From Rivularia sp963920925 (GTDB taxonomy: Bacteria > Cyanobacteriota > Cyanobacteriia > Cyanobacteriales > Nostocaceae), in NCBI RefSeq assembly GCF_963920925.1, contig NZ_CAWUDI010000020.1, positions 1 through 64,000 of the forward strand: 64,000 nt of DNA. The letters run 5' to 3'. The translations under genes were made by a program, and so were the position numbers. The notes beneath the pieces are model-generated. The model was given only the letters and a program-made list of their open reading frames with translations, was not told the DNA's origin and did not search any database. This document shows positions 44,229 to 53,828 of the stretch, piece by piece. Position 1 is the first letter of the stretch. Every line of letters starts with the position of its first letter.

Positions 44229-46256
44229 CTAGTCTACTTGAACAATATTTTGTCCGTACATATAGCCTTGCGCTCTTGTTTCTACACCGTTAACTACTAA
44301 CCCTGCAATTTCTGCTTTATGTCTGGTTAATTGTTCGATACTGTCGCAAAAATAGTTACGATGGCTGCTTGTTGAACGCACTACAAACAGGACTTTTGTA
44401 ATTATTTTGGCGATTAATGCTGCTTCCGGTGTCAAAGTAACTGGAGAACTATCTACTAATACATAATCGTAATTATTATTCGTTTGTACGAAATTCAAAT
44501 GTTGCTCAAATTCTCCACGAGCAACGAATTCAGAAATTTTATCTTCGGCAATCTTAACTGATAATAAATCTAGATTGGGACGTATTGTATTGTGTACAAA
44601 TCGCGAGTCTAATTTTGTTTGTTGTAGTTGATAACCTAAAGATTGCGAAAGTTCGCTTCTGCGGAAATCTCCATCAACAAGTAATACTTTAAAACCCAAA
44701 TTGAGCAGCGCATTCGCTAATCCCAAACTAGTTGTAGTTTTACCTTCTGAAGTGGTAGCGCTAGCAATCATTAACCTTCCAGAATTTAGCTGCATCAAGC
44801 TAACTGCGGAAGCCAAGCGTTGAAACTCGATTTCTCCTCCCAATTTTTGCTCGGATTTTACATTGATGTTTCTGATGTAAGGAATGCTCGCAAGTACCGG
44901 AATGTTGGTTTGCACAATATCTTTAGGGCTGAGTAAAGGGTTGCGATTTTCTAAAGATAAAGCGATCGCAGCACTACCAAAACCGGAAGCTAGCAATGCT
45001 CCAAGTATCATTAATCTTAATTTGGGGCCGACTGATTTAGTATTTAGTAAAGGTTTAGCTAATATTTGAGTGCTGGGATAAGCGCTGAAAGCACCGAGTT
45101 TTGCTTGTTCGGCTTGTGCAACTACTCCGTTGTAAACGCCTTCAGCAATATCATATTCTCGTTGCAATTCGAGTAATTTGGCTTGTTTTTGGGGTAAGGA
45201 ATTTAAACTTGCACTCAATTGATCGATCTGGGGTTGCAGTTGTCCCACTTTTTCCAGCATTCCTACAGCTTCACTTTCTGCTACAATCAGTTTTTCAGCT
45301 AAATTAGCGGTGTTTTCCCCCATTATTTTGTTAATCGCTGCCGGATCGGATTTGGCACCAATAAACCGATCGAGTTGGTTGCGTAAAACAGCCCGCTGAT
45401 ACTGTAAATTCTGCACTTGGGGATGATTGCTGGTTAACTTTCCTAATGCTTCTACCAACTCAACTTCAACTTTACTTAACTCGTCCCGAACTAATTGATA
45501 CTCCTTATATTCTTTGAGTCTGACAGAATTTACTGCTGCCCCCGGACTCAGATTTACCCGAGCCGATAGCGTATTTACCGTAGCTTCAGCGGCTTTGGCT
45601 TGGGCTAATGCTTGAGCTTGTTCCGTTTTCAAAGTATTGATAGCTGAAATAATCTCTTTTGTCTGCTCATCGGAGCTAACTAAATTAGTTTTTTGCTTGA
45701 ATTCACTTAATATATTTTGTGCTTTAAGTAACTTCTGGGCAGCAAGCTTTACTTCTGGCTGCATAAACAGCGATCGCTGTTGTGCTTCATCCAAACGCAA
45801 TTCTTGGACGCGCGAGCGAAAGGCGCTAATTAATGCAGTTGCTCGCTTTCTGGCTAATTCGGGGCTAGAACCTTCAGCAGAAAGAGATATAACTGTAGAT
45901 TCCTTTTCGGGGGAAACTTCAAACAGTTTCTTGAAATTGCTCAATCGAGAAAATTCATCTTTTTCGGGATCGTTTTGCCATACTTCATTAACAACATCGT
46001 CGCTCATGGCGATGGAAGAGAGGATATTTAACGGGTTTATCTGTTGAGAAAAAACGACTCCGCCATCACGAACACTACCCAATTTACCTAAATCTGCGTC
46101 ACTATCGCTAGTAATGTTAGGTAATATTAATTGTGCTTGGCTATTCCAAACCTTGGGCGTTATCGTGATATTAATCGCAGTTATTCCCAGCACCAAAACA
46201 TTCCAAGCCAAGAGAAGTTTCCAGTGATGTATTGCTATTTTGGCAATTCTATTCAT
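44229..46256 (-). CDS. Polysaccharide co-polymerase / tyrosine autokinase (Wzc-like)
   Basis: 675 residues. Helix near 15-32, Wzz domain with long coiled coil (~150-390, QALAQAKAAEATVNTLSARV), second helix near 405-425 with the PSTQILAKPLLNTK Pro-rich segment, then the kinase with Walker A ATTSEGKTTTSLGLA, Walker A' VLLVDGDFRRSE and Walker B DYVLVDSSP. Such proteins set chain length and couple polymerisation to export. The C-terminus holds only two or three Tyr (GYMYGQN), fewer than the cluster of E. coli Wzc, so autophosphorylation control may be reduced. Confidence 0.92.
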   Translation of the reverse strand: MNRIAKIAIHHWKLLLAWNVLVLGITAINITITPKVWNSQAQLILPNITSDSDADLGKLGSVRDGGVVFSQQINPLNILSSIAMSDDVVNEVWQNDPEKDEFSRLSNFKKLFEVSPEKESTVISLSAEGSSPELARKRATALISAFRSRVQELRLDEAQQRSLFMQPEVKLAAQKLLKAQNILSEFKQKTNLVSSDEQTKEIISAINTLKTEQAQALAQAKAAEATVNTLSARVNLSPGAAVNSVRLKEYKEYQLVRDELSKVEVELVEALGKLTSNHPQVQNLQYQRAVLRNQLDRFIGAKSDPAAINKIMGENTANLAEKLIVAESEAVGMLEKVGQLQPQIDQLSASLNSLPQKQAKLLELQREYDIAEGVYNGVVAQAEQAKLGAFSAYPSTQILAKPLLNTKSVGPKLRLMILGALLASGFGSAAIALSLENRNPLLSPKDIVQTNIPVLASIPYIRNINVKSEQKLGGEIEFQRLASAVSLMQLNSGRLMIASATTSEGKTTTSLGLANALLNLGFKVLLVDGDFRRSELSQSLGYQLQQTKLDSRFVHNTIRPNLDLLSVKIAEDKISEFVARGEFEQHLNFVQTNNNYDYVLVDSSPVTLTPEAALIAKIITKVLFVVRSTSSHRNYFCDSIEQLTRHKAEIAGLVVNGVETRAQGYMYGQNIVQVD

Positions 46257-46347
46257 ACGAACTCTTGCTCCAAATCTCTAATTTTTTTTTTAAGTTAAAG
46301 TTATAGTCTGTTTATCAATAAATATTACGGCGCTGCATTATCGCAGA

Positions 46348-46830
46348 TCATCCCGGATATATCTGCATTAAATGTTCTGCTAATTTAGGCCCCTCGAATA
46401 TTTGTCCTTTAAAACTGGGTGGCGGACATTTTATTGCCTGCTCTAAATTATCTAAACTAGTACAGTAAGGTATCCCCATTTTCTCGACTCCACGAGCAAA
46501 CCATAATTGATGGTCATCTATATGTTCGTTGTAACGAGATAAACGCGGTACTAAAATAAAACTTGCTCCCTTATCTGCTAATCCCTGCGTTAGCCCCTGC
46601 CCAGCATGAGATATAGTTAACCGAGACTCTTGTATTGTCTTCATTAAAAAGCTGGTTTCAACTATTGGTGTAGTTTTTACAAAAGGATATTTTGCCAGCT
46701 TAGATACATCAGTTGTTCCATGCTGCACAAAAACACTTTCCGAAATCACCCCAGCATCTAAAAGACTATCGAGCCAATTGATAGCTCGATCGAAAGAAAA
46801 GGGAATCGTTCCTAATGTTACCGTAATCAT
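46348..46830 (-). CDS. Alg13-like glycosyltransferase catalytic subunit
   Basis: 160 residues: MITVTLGTIPFSFDRAINWL, then VFVQHGTTD, RLTISHAGQGLTQGLADKGA and PRLSRYNEHIDDHQLWFARG. This is the GT28 C-terminal (donor-binding) domain of Alg13/EpsF/PssE type with the conserved HAG-x-G and NEHxDDHQ. It needs the Alg14-like partner encoded just upstream (43-bp gap) to anchor it and bind the acceptor. Confidence 0.9.
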   Translation of the reverse strand: MITVTLGTIPFSFDRAINWLDSLLDAGVISESVFVQHGTTDVSKLAKYPFVKTTPIVETSFLMKTIQESRLTISHAGQGLTQGLADKGASFILVPRLSRYNEHIDDHQLWFARGVEKMGIPYCTSLDNLEQAIKCPPPSFKGQIFEGPKLAEHLMQIYPG

Positions 46831-46873
46831 TTTTTTTCAAATAAAATTGATATTTGCACCTGAATAAAAGCCT

Positions 46874-47329
46874 TTAAGCATACCCTTTAAAAATTGCTTT
46901 TGGATACTTACGGCATAAATTCGGCCACTGTACGTAAAATTCATCGCTCAATTTATAAACCAATCTTCCAGATAAACTTAGTTCTTCACATCGAGAAATA
47001 CTTTCCACATACACAAACCGTTTTCCAAGTAATTTAGCTGCAAAAGCAAAACCAACAGCGATACTAGCTCCCGTTGAAATTACTATATCCGGTTGTTCTA
47101 AGTGAACTGTCTGAAATACCCGAGGAATATTACGTAAGAAAGCCAAAATGTCTCTAGGAGCTTGATAAGGCAACCAGTGAACTTTTTCTTCCTTCTCCAA
47201 TGATTGTGTATCTTTTTTCCAGTCAGTCACCCATACCCGCTCGTGATTTAACCAAAACGATTCCAATCTCCTCATAGTTGAAAAATGACCTCCGGAAGTA
47301 CATACCAGCATTAACTTCATTTTTTTCAC
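46874..47329 (-). CDS. Alg14-like glycosyltransferase membrane-anchor subunit
   Basis: 151 residues: LMLVCTSGGHFSTMRRLESF (SGGH motif), VWVTDWKKDTQSLE, PDIVISTGASIAVGFAFAAK and FVYVESISRCEELSLSGRLV, all hallmarks of the Alg14/PssD/EpsE family. It recruits Alg13-type catalytic chains to the membrane, together probably adding the second sugar of the repeat unit. It is the first gene of the polysaccharide operon. Confidence 0.92.
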   Translation of the reverse strand: MKKMKLMLVCTSGGHFSTMRRLESFWLNHERVWVTDWKKDTQSLEKEEKVHWLPYQAPRDILAFLRNIPRVFQTVHLEQPDIVISTGASIAVGFAFAAKLLGKRFVYVESISRCEELSLSGRLVYKLSDEFYVQWPNLCRKYPKAIFKGYA

Positions 47330-48301
47330 CCTTTTGATACTTGACAGACACTGTATTTACGAACGATCGCGCTTTAATCCAGGAAAGTGCTTTTCCTGTC
47401 TAAGGCTTGTCTGCCCAAAGCCATTGGATGCCAACCTTAAATAAAAGTAGATTTATCATCTGGTAAGCAATACTACACTTCCAGTTAGTATCGTAAAATC
47501 AATATCAATAAGAATTATTACTTACGAATGATTATGAGCATAATTTACCCCAAAGATATACTTGCTTGATATTAACTTAAAAATACTCTAGATACGTAAT
47601 GCCGAAAAAAAAATGTTTATTGACCGCATCAGTATACTCACGCGCAAAAAAAAGAGCGTTCGTCACTTGCATAACAAGCTAACTTTATACCAATTTAATG
47701 CTATGGGTAATATTGCTGATACAGTACTTAGCAAAAGTCCCCTTCAAAAAGGCGAGTTTAGGAAAAATATTAATGTCTATAATAGTATATTTACCCTTGT
47801 TGCTGCGTAAATCCTCTTACAATTGACTATAAGTCAATTCAGTTTACTTCATTTAAAGTTTAAATATACTCGACATTTTCTATACATTGACAGTTCTATT
47901 AAGTATTGTCAAAAAAGATACTCTTGTTGCTATTGTGCTGCTCTGATCGAAAATATCAATATAGATAAATACTGAATCACATCGTAAAGAACACAAAAAG
48001 TGACTATTGCTACTCTTGAATTGATTAAAAGCAAGCGATCGGCTAAAAAAAATGAATTGATGCTCTTTTTGCTGAAGTTGTAAGGTACGGTTATCTACAG
48101 CGGATTTCCCTCCAAAGGTCACTGTCTAACCATAGTCAGAAGCGATAAATTGGGTATGTAGCCAAAAGATAAATAAGAAAGTAAAAGTAAAAATGCCAAT
48201 TGGTTGCTAGCTATTAACAGCTATTGTGCAAGCAAAATTAAAGAATATATCTTAGTTATGAATCGAATTGGCATCAACATCAACTATAGATAAAGATAAA
48301 A
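47330..48301. other. Gene-free region (about 970 bp) upstream of the polysaccharide operon
   Basis: AT-rich. Short frames at 47613 and 47880 lack coding character and no homology is evident. Must contain the promoters of the operon and of the divergent DUF1517 gene. I see no RNA gene or strong repeat here. Confidence 0.5.
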
Positions 48302-48322
48302 TTGTTTTTAACTGACTGTATC

Positions 48323-49297
48323 ATGCGTAAAAAACTACAAAGTGCCCTCAAACCGCTTTTCAAGCCTGTTCTAGTAATGTTCCTGGTGTTTACATTGGTA
48401 TTTAGCCAAGCACCGGCAGCCTTAGCCCGTGGTAGCGGAGGAAGAATTGGTGGCGGTTCATTCAGAATGCCTTCAAGCGGTGGTTACTCATCTCCTCGCA
48501 CATATGCTCCTCCCGGAGGTGGATATCGTGGTTATCCCGGAGGTGGATTTGGTTTTCCTTTCTTATTCCCCTTTATAGGTATAGGTGGAGGATTCGGCGG
48601 CTTATTCGGCATCTTAATTTTCTTTGCTTTAGCTAACTTTGCAGTACGAACCTTCCGCAGCGTTGCTGGTGGTGGAGAAGAAGAAGTCGGCTACAGCAGC
48701 AACCCTAAAATTTCCGTAACCCGCTTGCAGGTAGGCTTATTAGCTCAAGCCCGCGAACTACAAACCGAGCTAAATAACCTTGCCGAAACTGCCGATACCG
48801 AGTCCTCACAAGGTAGAGCGCAAGTATTACAAGAAGCCAGCTTAGCGTTAATGCGTCATCCAGAATACTGGGTTTATGCAGGTGGTGGTACAAATCAAGC
48901 ACGTTTGAATTCCGCAGAATCAGAATTTAACCGTTTATCCCTAGCAGAGCGTAGCAAGTTTAGTGAAGAAACATTAACCAACGTCAACAACCAGTTGAAA
49001 GCCGCTACAGCCAACAAAGCTTTATCATCCACCGGAGAATTAGACAATCCCACCGATTTAATTAATCAAGGTCCCGGAGAATATATAATTGTCACCTTAC
49101 TCGCAGCAACTTTAGGTAAAACCGAAATTCCGAATATCAACGGTTCCGACGATTTGCGTCAAGCACTAAGTTTATTTGGCGGTATTCCCAGCGACAAACT
49201 GCTTGCATTCGAGATATTGTGGACACCTCAAGCAGAAGGCGATACCTTAACCAGCGATGATTTATTAGCCGAGTATCCCGACTTGAAACTTGTTTAA
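48323..49297 (+). CDS. DUF1517 domain-containing membrane protein
   Basis: 324 residues from ATG 48323. Signal-like start MRKKLQSALKPLFKPVLVMF with FTLVFSQAPAALA and likely cleavage; a Gly-rich segment (GGRIGGGSFRMPSSGGYSSP), one helix GGLFGILIFFALANFAVRTF, then the DUF1517 domain (ISVTRLQVGLLAQARELQTE, EASLALMRHPEYWVYAGGGT, TLLAATLGKTEIP). Family function unknown; related plant proteins are plastid-located. Monocistronic. The frame's upstream TTG at 48302 adds only seven residues. Confidence 0.88.
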   Translation: MRKKLQSALKPLFKPVLVMFLVFTLVFSQAPAALARGSGGRIGGGSFRMPSSGGYSSPRTYAPPGGGYRGYPGGGFGFPFLFPFIGIGGGFGGLFGILIFFALANFAVRTFRSVAGGGEEEVGYSSNPKISVTRLQVGLLAQARELQTELNNLAETADTESSQGRAQVLQEASLALMRHPEYWVYAGGGTNQARLNSAESEFNRLSLAERSKFSEETLTNVNNQLKAATANKALSSTGELDNPTDLINQGPGEYIIVTLLAATLGKTEIPNINGSDDLRQALSLFGGIPSDKLLAFEILWTPQAEGDTLTSDDLLAEYPDLKLV

Positions 49298-49477
49298 CAC
49301 TTAGCAGTGAACAGCGAACAGTTAGAAGTTAGTCAGGTTAAAGGTTAAAGGTTAAAGGTTAAAATTCCCCTTGTCCCCTTGTCCCCTCTCCTTCCATCCT
49401 CCATCTCATAAAGAAACCAGTCCTTTTAGTGGCTGGTTTTGTTTTGATTTTGCTGATAATTGATAATTGATAACTGC

Positions 49478-51343
49478 TCACTGCTCGCTGACTACCCGAA
49501 ACCCACATACCCTCAACCCTTCTTCGGTTTCATTCCAGCTACGACTGGCGCTACGACAACAAGAAGAGCTAAAATTCCACGAGCCGCCGCGAAGTACTCG
49601 ACGATGCAAGTCTCCAGCAGAATGCCAAACTGTTCCGTCTGTGGGTGCCCCATTGTAATTTTTATGCCAAGGATCGGCGCACCATTCCCATACTTGTCCG
49701 TGCATATCGTATAATCCAAAGTCGTTAGCTACACCGGAACTACCTACGGGTTTTGGTTGTTTATAGTGTTTCGCGATCGCTTGTATCGGATGATATTTAT
49801 CGATCTTGCAGTTGATCAATTGGTGATTAATGCCTTTACCGAAATTGAAGGGGGTGCTAGTACCAGAGCGACAAGCATATTCCCATTCGGCTTCGCTGGG
49901 TAAACGATATTCTCGTCCAGTTTTTTCTCGCAGTCTGGCACAAAATTCCTGTGCTTCATACCAAGACACGTTTTCAACAGGTAAAATCGCACCTTTAAAT
50001 TTTGATGGGTTGGGATTTATGAGACGATTAACTTGTGGTAATGATGCGACGGCTTTCCATTGAGCTTGAGTGACCGGGTATTTACCCATAAAAAAAGGTT
50101 TTAAAGTGACGATATGTTGCGGACGTTCGTCTGTATCTCCTTCATTGCTGGGGGAACCCATGATAAAGCTACCGCCAGGGATTAATACCATTTCTAAGTT
50201 TATTTCACCGTTCAAATTTTGGATAAATAAGTCAGCTTTTTTACGCCAGCGTTTAATTAGACTACCCGTTTCGTCTACTTTTACCACATTAAATTCAAAA
50301 GTTTCCAAGCTGGGTGATGTTGGTTGTGTTGGTGGTGAAAAACCTCTCTCCAAACCTCTCTCCTGCAAGGAGAGAGGCTTTTGATTCTCCCCCTTCCCTG
50401 GTAGGGAAGGGGGCTGGGGGGTTAGGTTTTCCGTTAAATCTTCAATTACTTCTGCTGCCGATTGATATCTATCTCTAACTAGATGTTGCAGCAATTTATC
50501 TAAAATATTTCCTAATTGCTCGCTAATATGAATACCTTTTTCTTGTAAAATATTTTGCCACAACCATTTACCATTCATGGCATCATAAATACGGTCATCA
50601 AATTGTCCGCTATCATCTGGAAAGGGTAAACATTTAGTTAAAAGCCGCACGCAAGTTACCCCCAAAGCATATAAATCGCTTGCGGGAAACACAAAACCAG
50701 CCATTTGTTCGGCGGGTGCGTAACCAATTGTGTAAATTACTGTAGCTTGTCTTGCTAAACTTGTTTGCGTAACTTGTTTTGCTCCACCAAAGTCAATTAA
50801 TACCAGTTTCCCGTCACTTTTGCGACGAATAATGTTTTCTGGTTTGATATCGCGGTGAATTACTTTATTAGAATGAATAAAATCTAAAACTGGCAATAAA
50901 TCTGTCAGAATTCCTCTAATTTTATCTTCATCAAAAGCAGAATCATAAAGCTCATCTAAAAGAGTTTGTCCTTCGATTAGCTCCTGCACCAAATACAAAC
51001 TCGAACCTTGTTCAAAGAAAGCCAATAATCTCGGTATTTGCCAATGATTTTCGCCCAAATCGTATAAACGAAATGCTTCTTCTCGGAATAACTGAGCCGC
51101 TTTAGCCCGTGATTTCGTTCCTTGCACTTGAGGGAAAAACTGCTTGATAACGCAAGGTGCATCCAATCTATCCGCATCAACAGCAGCATAAGTTTTACTA
51201 AAACCGCCTTCTCCCAACAACTTTAATACCCGATAACGGTTCCTCAAAAACTTACCGAAATTGCTACTTCCGCAACCGATACAATGTTTACTTCCTTCGA
51301 CATTGAAGGGATTTGAACAATTAGGAACTTGGCAAATTAACAC
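49478..51343 (-). CDS. Ser/Thr protein kinase fused to a formylglycine-generating-enzyme-type domain
   Basis: 621 residues. Four Cys (4, 9, 21, 24) form an N-terminal zinc ribbon; kinase at ~36-300 with Gly loop GEGGFS (44-49), Lys68, HRDIKPEN (163-170), DFG (184-186) and TIGYAPAEQ; linker 306-336 made by an inserted repeat (see separate entry); then the FGE/SUMF domain from ~382 (MVLIPGGSFIMGSPSNEGDT, PVTQAQWKAV, ENVSWYEAQEFCARLREKTG, YRLPSEAEWEYACRSG, RVLRGGSWN). Such kinase-FGE fusions are common in cyanobacteria; the SUMF part may be a non-catalytic, carbohydrate- or protein-binding form. Substrates unknown. Confidence 0.93.
   Translation of the reverse strand: MLICQVPNCSNPFNVEGSKHCIGCGSSNFGKFLRNRYRVLKLLGEGGFSKTYAAVDADRLDAPCVIKQFFPQVQGTKSRAKAAQLFREEAFRLYDLGENHWQIPRLLAFFEQGSSLYLVQELIEGQTLLDELYDSAFDEDKIRGILTDLLPVLDFIHSNKVIHRDIKPENIIRRKSDGKLVLIDFGGAKQVTQTSLARQATVIYTIGYAPAEQMAGFVFPASDLYALGVTCVRLLTKCLPFPDDSGQFDDRIYDAMNGKWLWQNILQEKGIHISEQLGNILDKLLQHLVRDRYQSAAEVIEDLTENLTPQPPSLPGKGENQKPLSLQERGLERGFSPPTQPTSPSLETFEFNVVKVDETGSLIKRWRKKADLFIQNLNGEINLEMVLIPGGSFIMGSPSNEGDTDERPQHIVTLKPFFMGKYPVTQAQWKAVASLPQVNRLINPNPSKFKGAILPVENVSWYEAQEFCARLREKTGREYRLPSEAEWEYACRSGTSTPFNFGKGINHQLINCKIDKYHPIQAIAKHYKQPKPVGSSGVANDFGLYDMHGQVWEWCADPWHKNYNGAPTDGTVWHSAGDLHRRVLRGGSWNFSSSCCRSASRSWNETEEGLRVCGFRVVSEQ
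50335..50428. repeat. Palindromic element inside the kinase-FGE gene (family C)
   Basis: Plus strand: aacctctctccaaacctctc ... ctgcaaggagagaggctttt ... cttccctggtagggaag ... ctggggggttagg. It encodes LTPQPPSLPGKGENQKPLSL and QERGLERGF in the minus-strand protein without breaking the frame. The same element, inverted, lies at 56307-56408. Confidence 0.85.
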
Positions 51344-51819
51344 GATAAATGATTGGGGAGTAGGTAATGGGTAATGGGCAATAGGTAATTAGGTAATAGG
51401 TTTTTTATAGATATAATAAGAGCGCAGGTTAGCTCAACAAAAAGCTGTGCAGCAACCCTAGAATTCGAGTCGATATCAAAAAAGAAATGTAACTTTTATA
51501 TTTACTAATTATTTTATTGTAGAAGTAAGCACTGTAATCTATGCCGAACGAGCGATTAAAGGCAAATATTCTACAATCTTAAAAGATTTAGGTTTTATTA
51601 TTTATCAAATTTATTACTTTTTAATAGTGACATTTGTATCAAAATTAGCCAGCATTTACAGTTCATTTTTTTATACGCAGAATCACCGATAAACGCGCTT
51701 TGTTTGTTCTCGGTAATTGATTAAAATACAAAATAATAATTATTATTAATCAAGTAAAATTAGAGTATCTGATATCTGAAAATATAGATTAAAAAGGTAC
51801 AGCATCTACTTATGTAATC
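51344..51819. other. Gene-free region (476 bp)
   Basis: A gtaatgggtaatgggcaata run of heptamer-like repeats sits at 51358-51400, then AT-rich DNA with nothing recognisable. Divergent promoters for the kinase and nuclease genes must lie here. Confidence 0.45.
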
Positions 51820-52773
51820 ATGAATCAAGATAAGATAAGAGCAGACAATGATAGTCCGTGGAAGGAAATTTTAGAAGCATACTTTCCCCAAGCAATGCAA
51901 TTTTTCTTTCCTCGAACAGCAGCATTAATCGACTGGGAACGTCCCTACGAATTCCTTGATAAAGAATTTCAACAAATTGCTCGCGAATCTGAACAAGGAA
52001 GAAGATATGCAGATAAATTAGTCAAAGTTTGGCACATTGACGGGAAAGAAATGTGGCTGTTAATTCATATTGAAATCCAAGCTATACCAGAAGACATCTT
52101 TCCTCAAAGAATGTTTACCTATAATCTGCGAATTTTTGATAAATTTGCCAAACCCGCTATTAGTTTAGCAATTTTGTGCGATACAGATCCAAATTGGCGA
52201 CCAAACCAATTCAGTTATAATTATCCCGATACCAGACATCTTTTTGAATTTGGAACCGTCAAGCTGTTGGATTATCGAAGTCGGTGGACGGAATTAGAGA
52301 ATAGCGATAATCCGTTTGCAACAGTGATAATGGCGCATTTGAAAACTCAGGAGACGAATAAAAAATTAGGTGAGCGTAAAACTTGGAAATTTAGCTTGAT
52401 TCGTAGATTATATGAATTAGGATTTCAAGAAACAGACATTCGTAACCTGTATCGATTTATAGATTGGGTGATGATTTTACCAAAAGATTTAGAAGCAGAA
52501 TTTTGGCAAGAATTTAAGGAGTTTGAAGAGGAGCGGAGTATGAGTTATATTACCACGGGCGAGCGTATTGGTTACGAACGGGGGAAAGAAGAACAAGGAC
52601 AAACTCTCGTGCTACGACAACTACAAAAACGGGTTGGAGAATTGCCACAAGAGGTTATAGAAGAAATTCAAACTCTTTCTCTAGAGCAGATAGAAAACCT
52701 TGGTGAAGCTTTGTTAGATTTTACAACGATTGATGATTTACTTAATTGGTTGCAAGCAAATCAAACAGTGTAG
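51820..52773 (+). CDS. Rpn-family putative nuclease/transposase (PD-(D/E)XK type)
   Basis: 317 residues. Starts with DNDSPWKEILEAYFPQAMQF; the core RYADKLVKVWHIDGKEMWLL followed by IHIEIQAIPEDIFPQRMFTY fits the endonuclease-like PDDEXK fold (Asp, then I-E-I-Q). The C-terminus, QLQKRVGELPQEVIEEIQTL and ALLDFTTIDDLLNWL, is the DUF4351 helical module. The family includes recombination-promoting nuclease RpnA; many copies per cyanobacterial genome. Active role unknown. Confidence 0.88.
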   Translation: MNQDKIRADNDSPWKEILEAYFPQAMQFFFPRTAALIDWERPYEFLDKEFQQIARESEQGRRYADKLVKVWHIDGKEMWLLIHIEIQAIPEDIFPQRMFTYNLRIFDKFAKPAISLAILCDTDPNWRPNQFSYNYPDTRHLFEFGTVKLLDYRSRWTELENSDNPFATVIMAHLKTQETNKKLGERKTWKFSLIRRLYELGFQETDIRNLYRFIDWVMILPKDLEAEFWQEFKEFEEERSMSYITTGERIGYERGKEEQGQTLVLRQLQKRVGELPQEVIEEIQTLSLEQIENLGEALLDFTTIDDLLNWLQANQTV

Positions 52774-52844
52774 ATAATTTCCTCGACAACAAATAATTTT
52801 ATTAGTGCGGTAAGCGTAGCTATACCGCATTAACAATTAAATTC

Positions 52845-53699
52845 TTAATTCTGACTCCGTTTCTTATTCAACCATCCCGTAACAATAGCCAAACCAAACA
52901 TCCCCAACATAGCAAGCACGAGCATCCACTTTCCTTGAGTAAATACACCCGCGCCCAAAGCAACAATCGGAGGTGTAGAAACTACTATACCCAAAATCAA
53001 AGCTGGAATAAATTTACGCCAAGGCATTTCCGTAAGCCCAACAGCATAGCAAACAAAATCAAATAATCCTGTCATCAAAAACCCAGCAACTAAAAAGATA
53101 TTATCTTCAAGATGCTTCGAGGCAAGATTATCAACCTTATCTATAAACCTTTCTCCAACAAACCTTTGGACAATTTTACGTCCAAAACGTTTAGCAATAT
53201 AAAAATTTAAACAGCAAGCAGCAAAATCAGCGATGAAAATTACAATGATTCCTTTCCAAAAGCCAAACAAAGTACCGGATAAAACAGAATAAGCCGTACT
53301 GGGAATTGCCGGAATCACAACGCTTACCGTTCGTAGCAATAATAAAGCAATCGGTGCCCAAATTCCTAATTTATCAACATTGGCGCGAATTTGCTCAATA
53401 CCAACTTTATTTACAAAGGTTATGGCTGCAACCAGAGCAATACCCACACAAACAAATCCTAAAATTTCAACCCATTTTTTGCGTCGGGATGGGGATTTTG
53501 CTTTGTTTTGAGCGGTTTCGGTTTCGGTTTCCGTATCCGGTGGATAATAAAGTTCATCTTTAAGAATCCAGCCAGTTTCTTGTTGGAGATAAGCATGGGT
53601 ACTTATTCCCTGCTCTTTGGCTGAAGCTGCAACGGCTTTATAGTCAAGCCCTAACAAGTCACAAAGCTCGCGTTGACTGATTCCATTTCTTTCCTGCAT
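52845..53699 (-). CDS. TVP38/TMEM64 (VTT-domain) membrane protein with N-terminal DNA-binding-like segment
   Basis: 284 residues. The C-terminal 190 are a VTT/SNARE-associated (DedA-related) domain: PAIPSTAYSVLSGTLFGFWK, DFAACCLNFYIAKRFGRKIV, FLMTGLFDFVCYAVGLTEMP. The N-terminal 60 (NGISQRELCDLLGLDYKAVA) look like a short helix-turn-helix of the kind found in phage-type regulators, followed by a charged linker and one helix. The fusion of a DNA-binding-like start to a membrane VTT protein is uncommon. Family members act as lipid scramblases or transporters; role here unknown. Confidence 0.82.
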   Translation of the reverse strand: MQERNGISQRELCDLLGLDYKAVAASAKEQGISTHAYLQQETGWILKDELYYPPDTETETETAQNKAKSPSRRKKWVEILGFVCVGIALVAAITFVNKVGIEQIRANVDKLGIWAPIALLLLRTVSVVIPAIPSTAYSVLSGTLFGFWKGIIVIFIADFAACCLNFYIAKRFGRKIVQRFVGERFIDKVDNLASKHLEDNIFLVAGFLMTGLFDFVCYAVGLTEMPWRKFIPALILGIVVSTPPIVALGAGVFTQGKWMLVLAMLGMFGLAIVTGWLNKKRSQN

Positions 53700-53737
53700 G
53701 GATTAAGGATAGACTTTGCATTACATTCCTACTATCA

Positions 53738-53826
53738 TAATTGGTAATTGGTAATTGGTAATTGGTAACTCCTAACCCCCAATCCAAAATCCAAAATCCA
53801 AAATCCAAAATCCAAAATCTAAAATC
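53738..53826. repeat. Heptamer tandem repeats
   Basis: aattggt units (53740-53770), then ccaaaat units about seven times (53782-53826). Short tandem repeats like these are widespread in filamentous cyanobacteria; more lie at 59189-59230 (attttag units) and 63212-63266 (ctaactc units). Confidence 0.8.
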
Positions 53827-53828
53827 CA

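Noticed and set aside
47613..48122. Two short frames (plus 47613-47810, minus 47880-48122) upstream of the polysaccharide operon
   Set aside because: No ribosome site, no family resemblance and atypical codon use; likely promoter region.
53738..53826. CRISPR-like array in heptamer repeats
   Set aside because: The units are 7 bases with no spacers.
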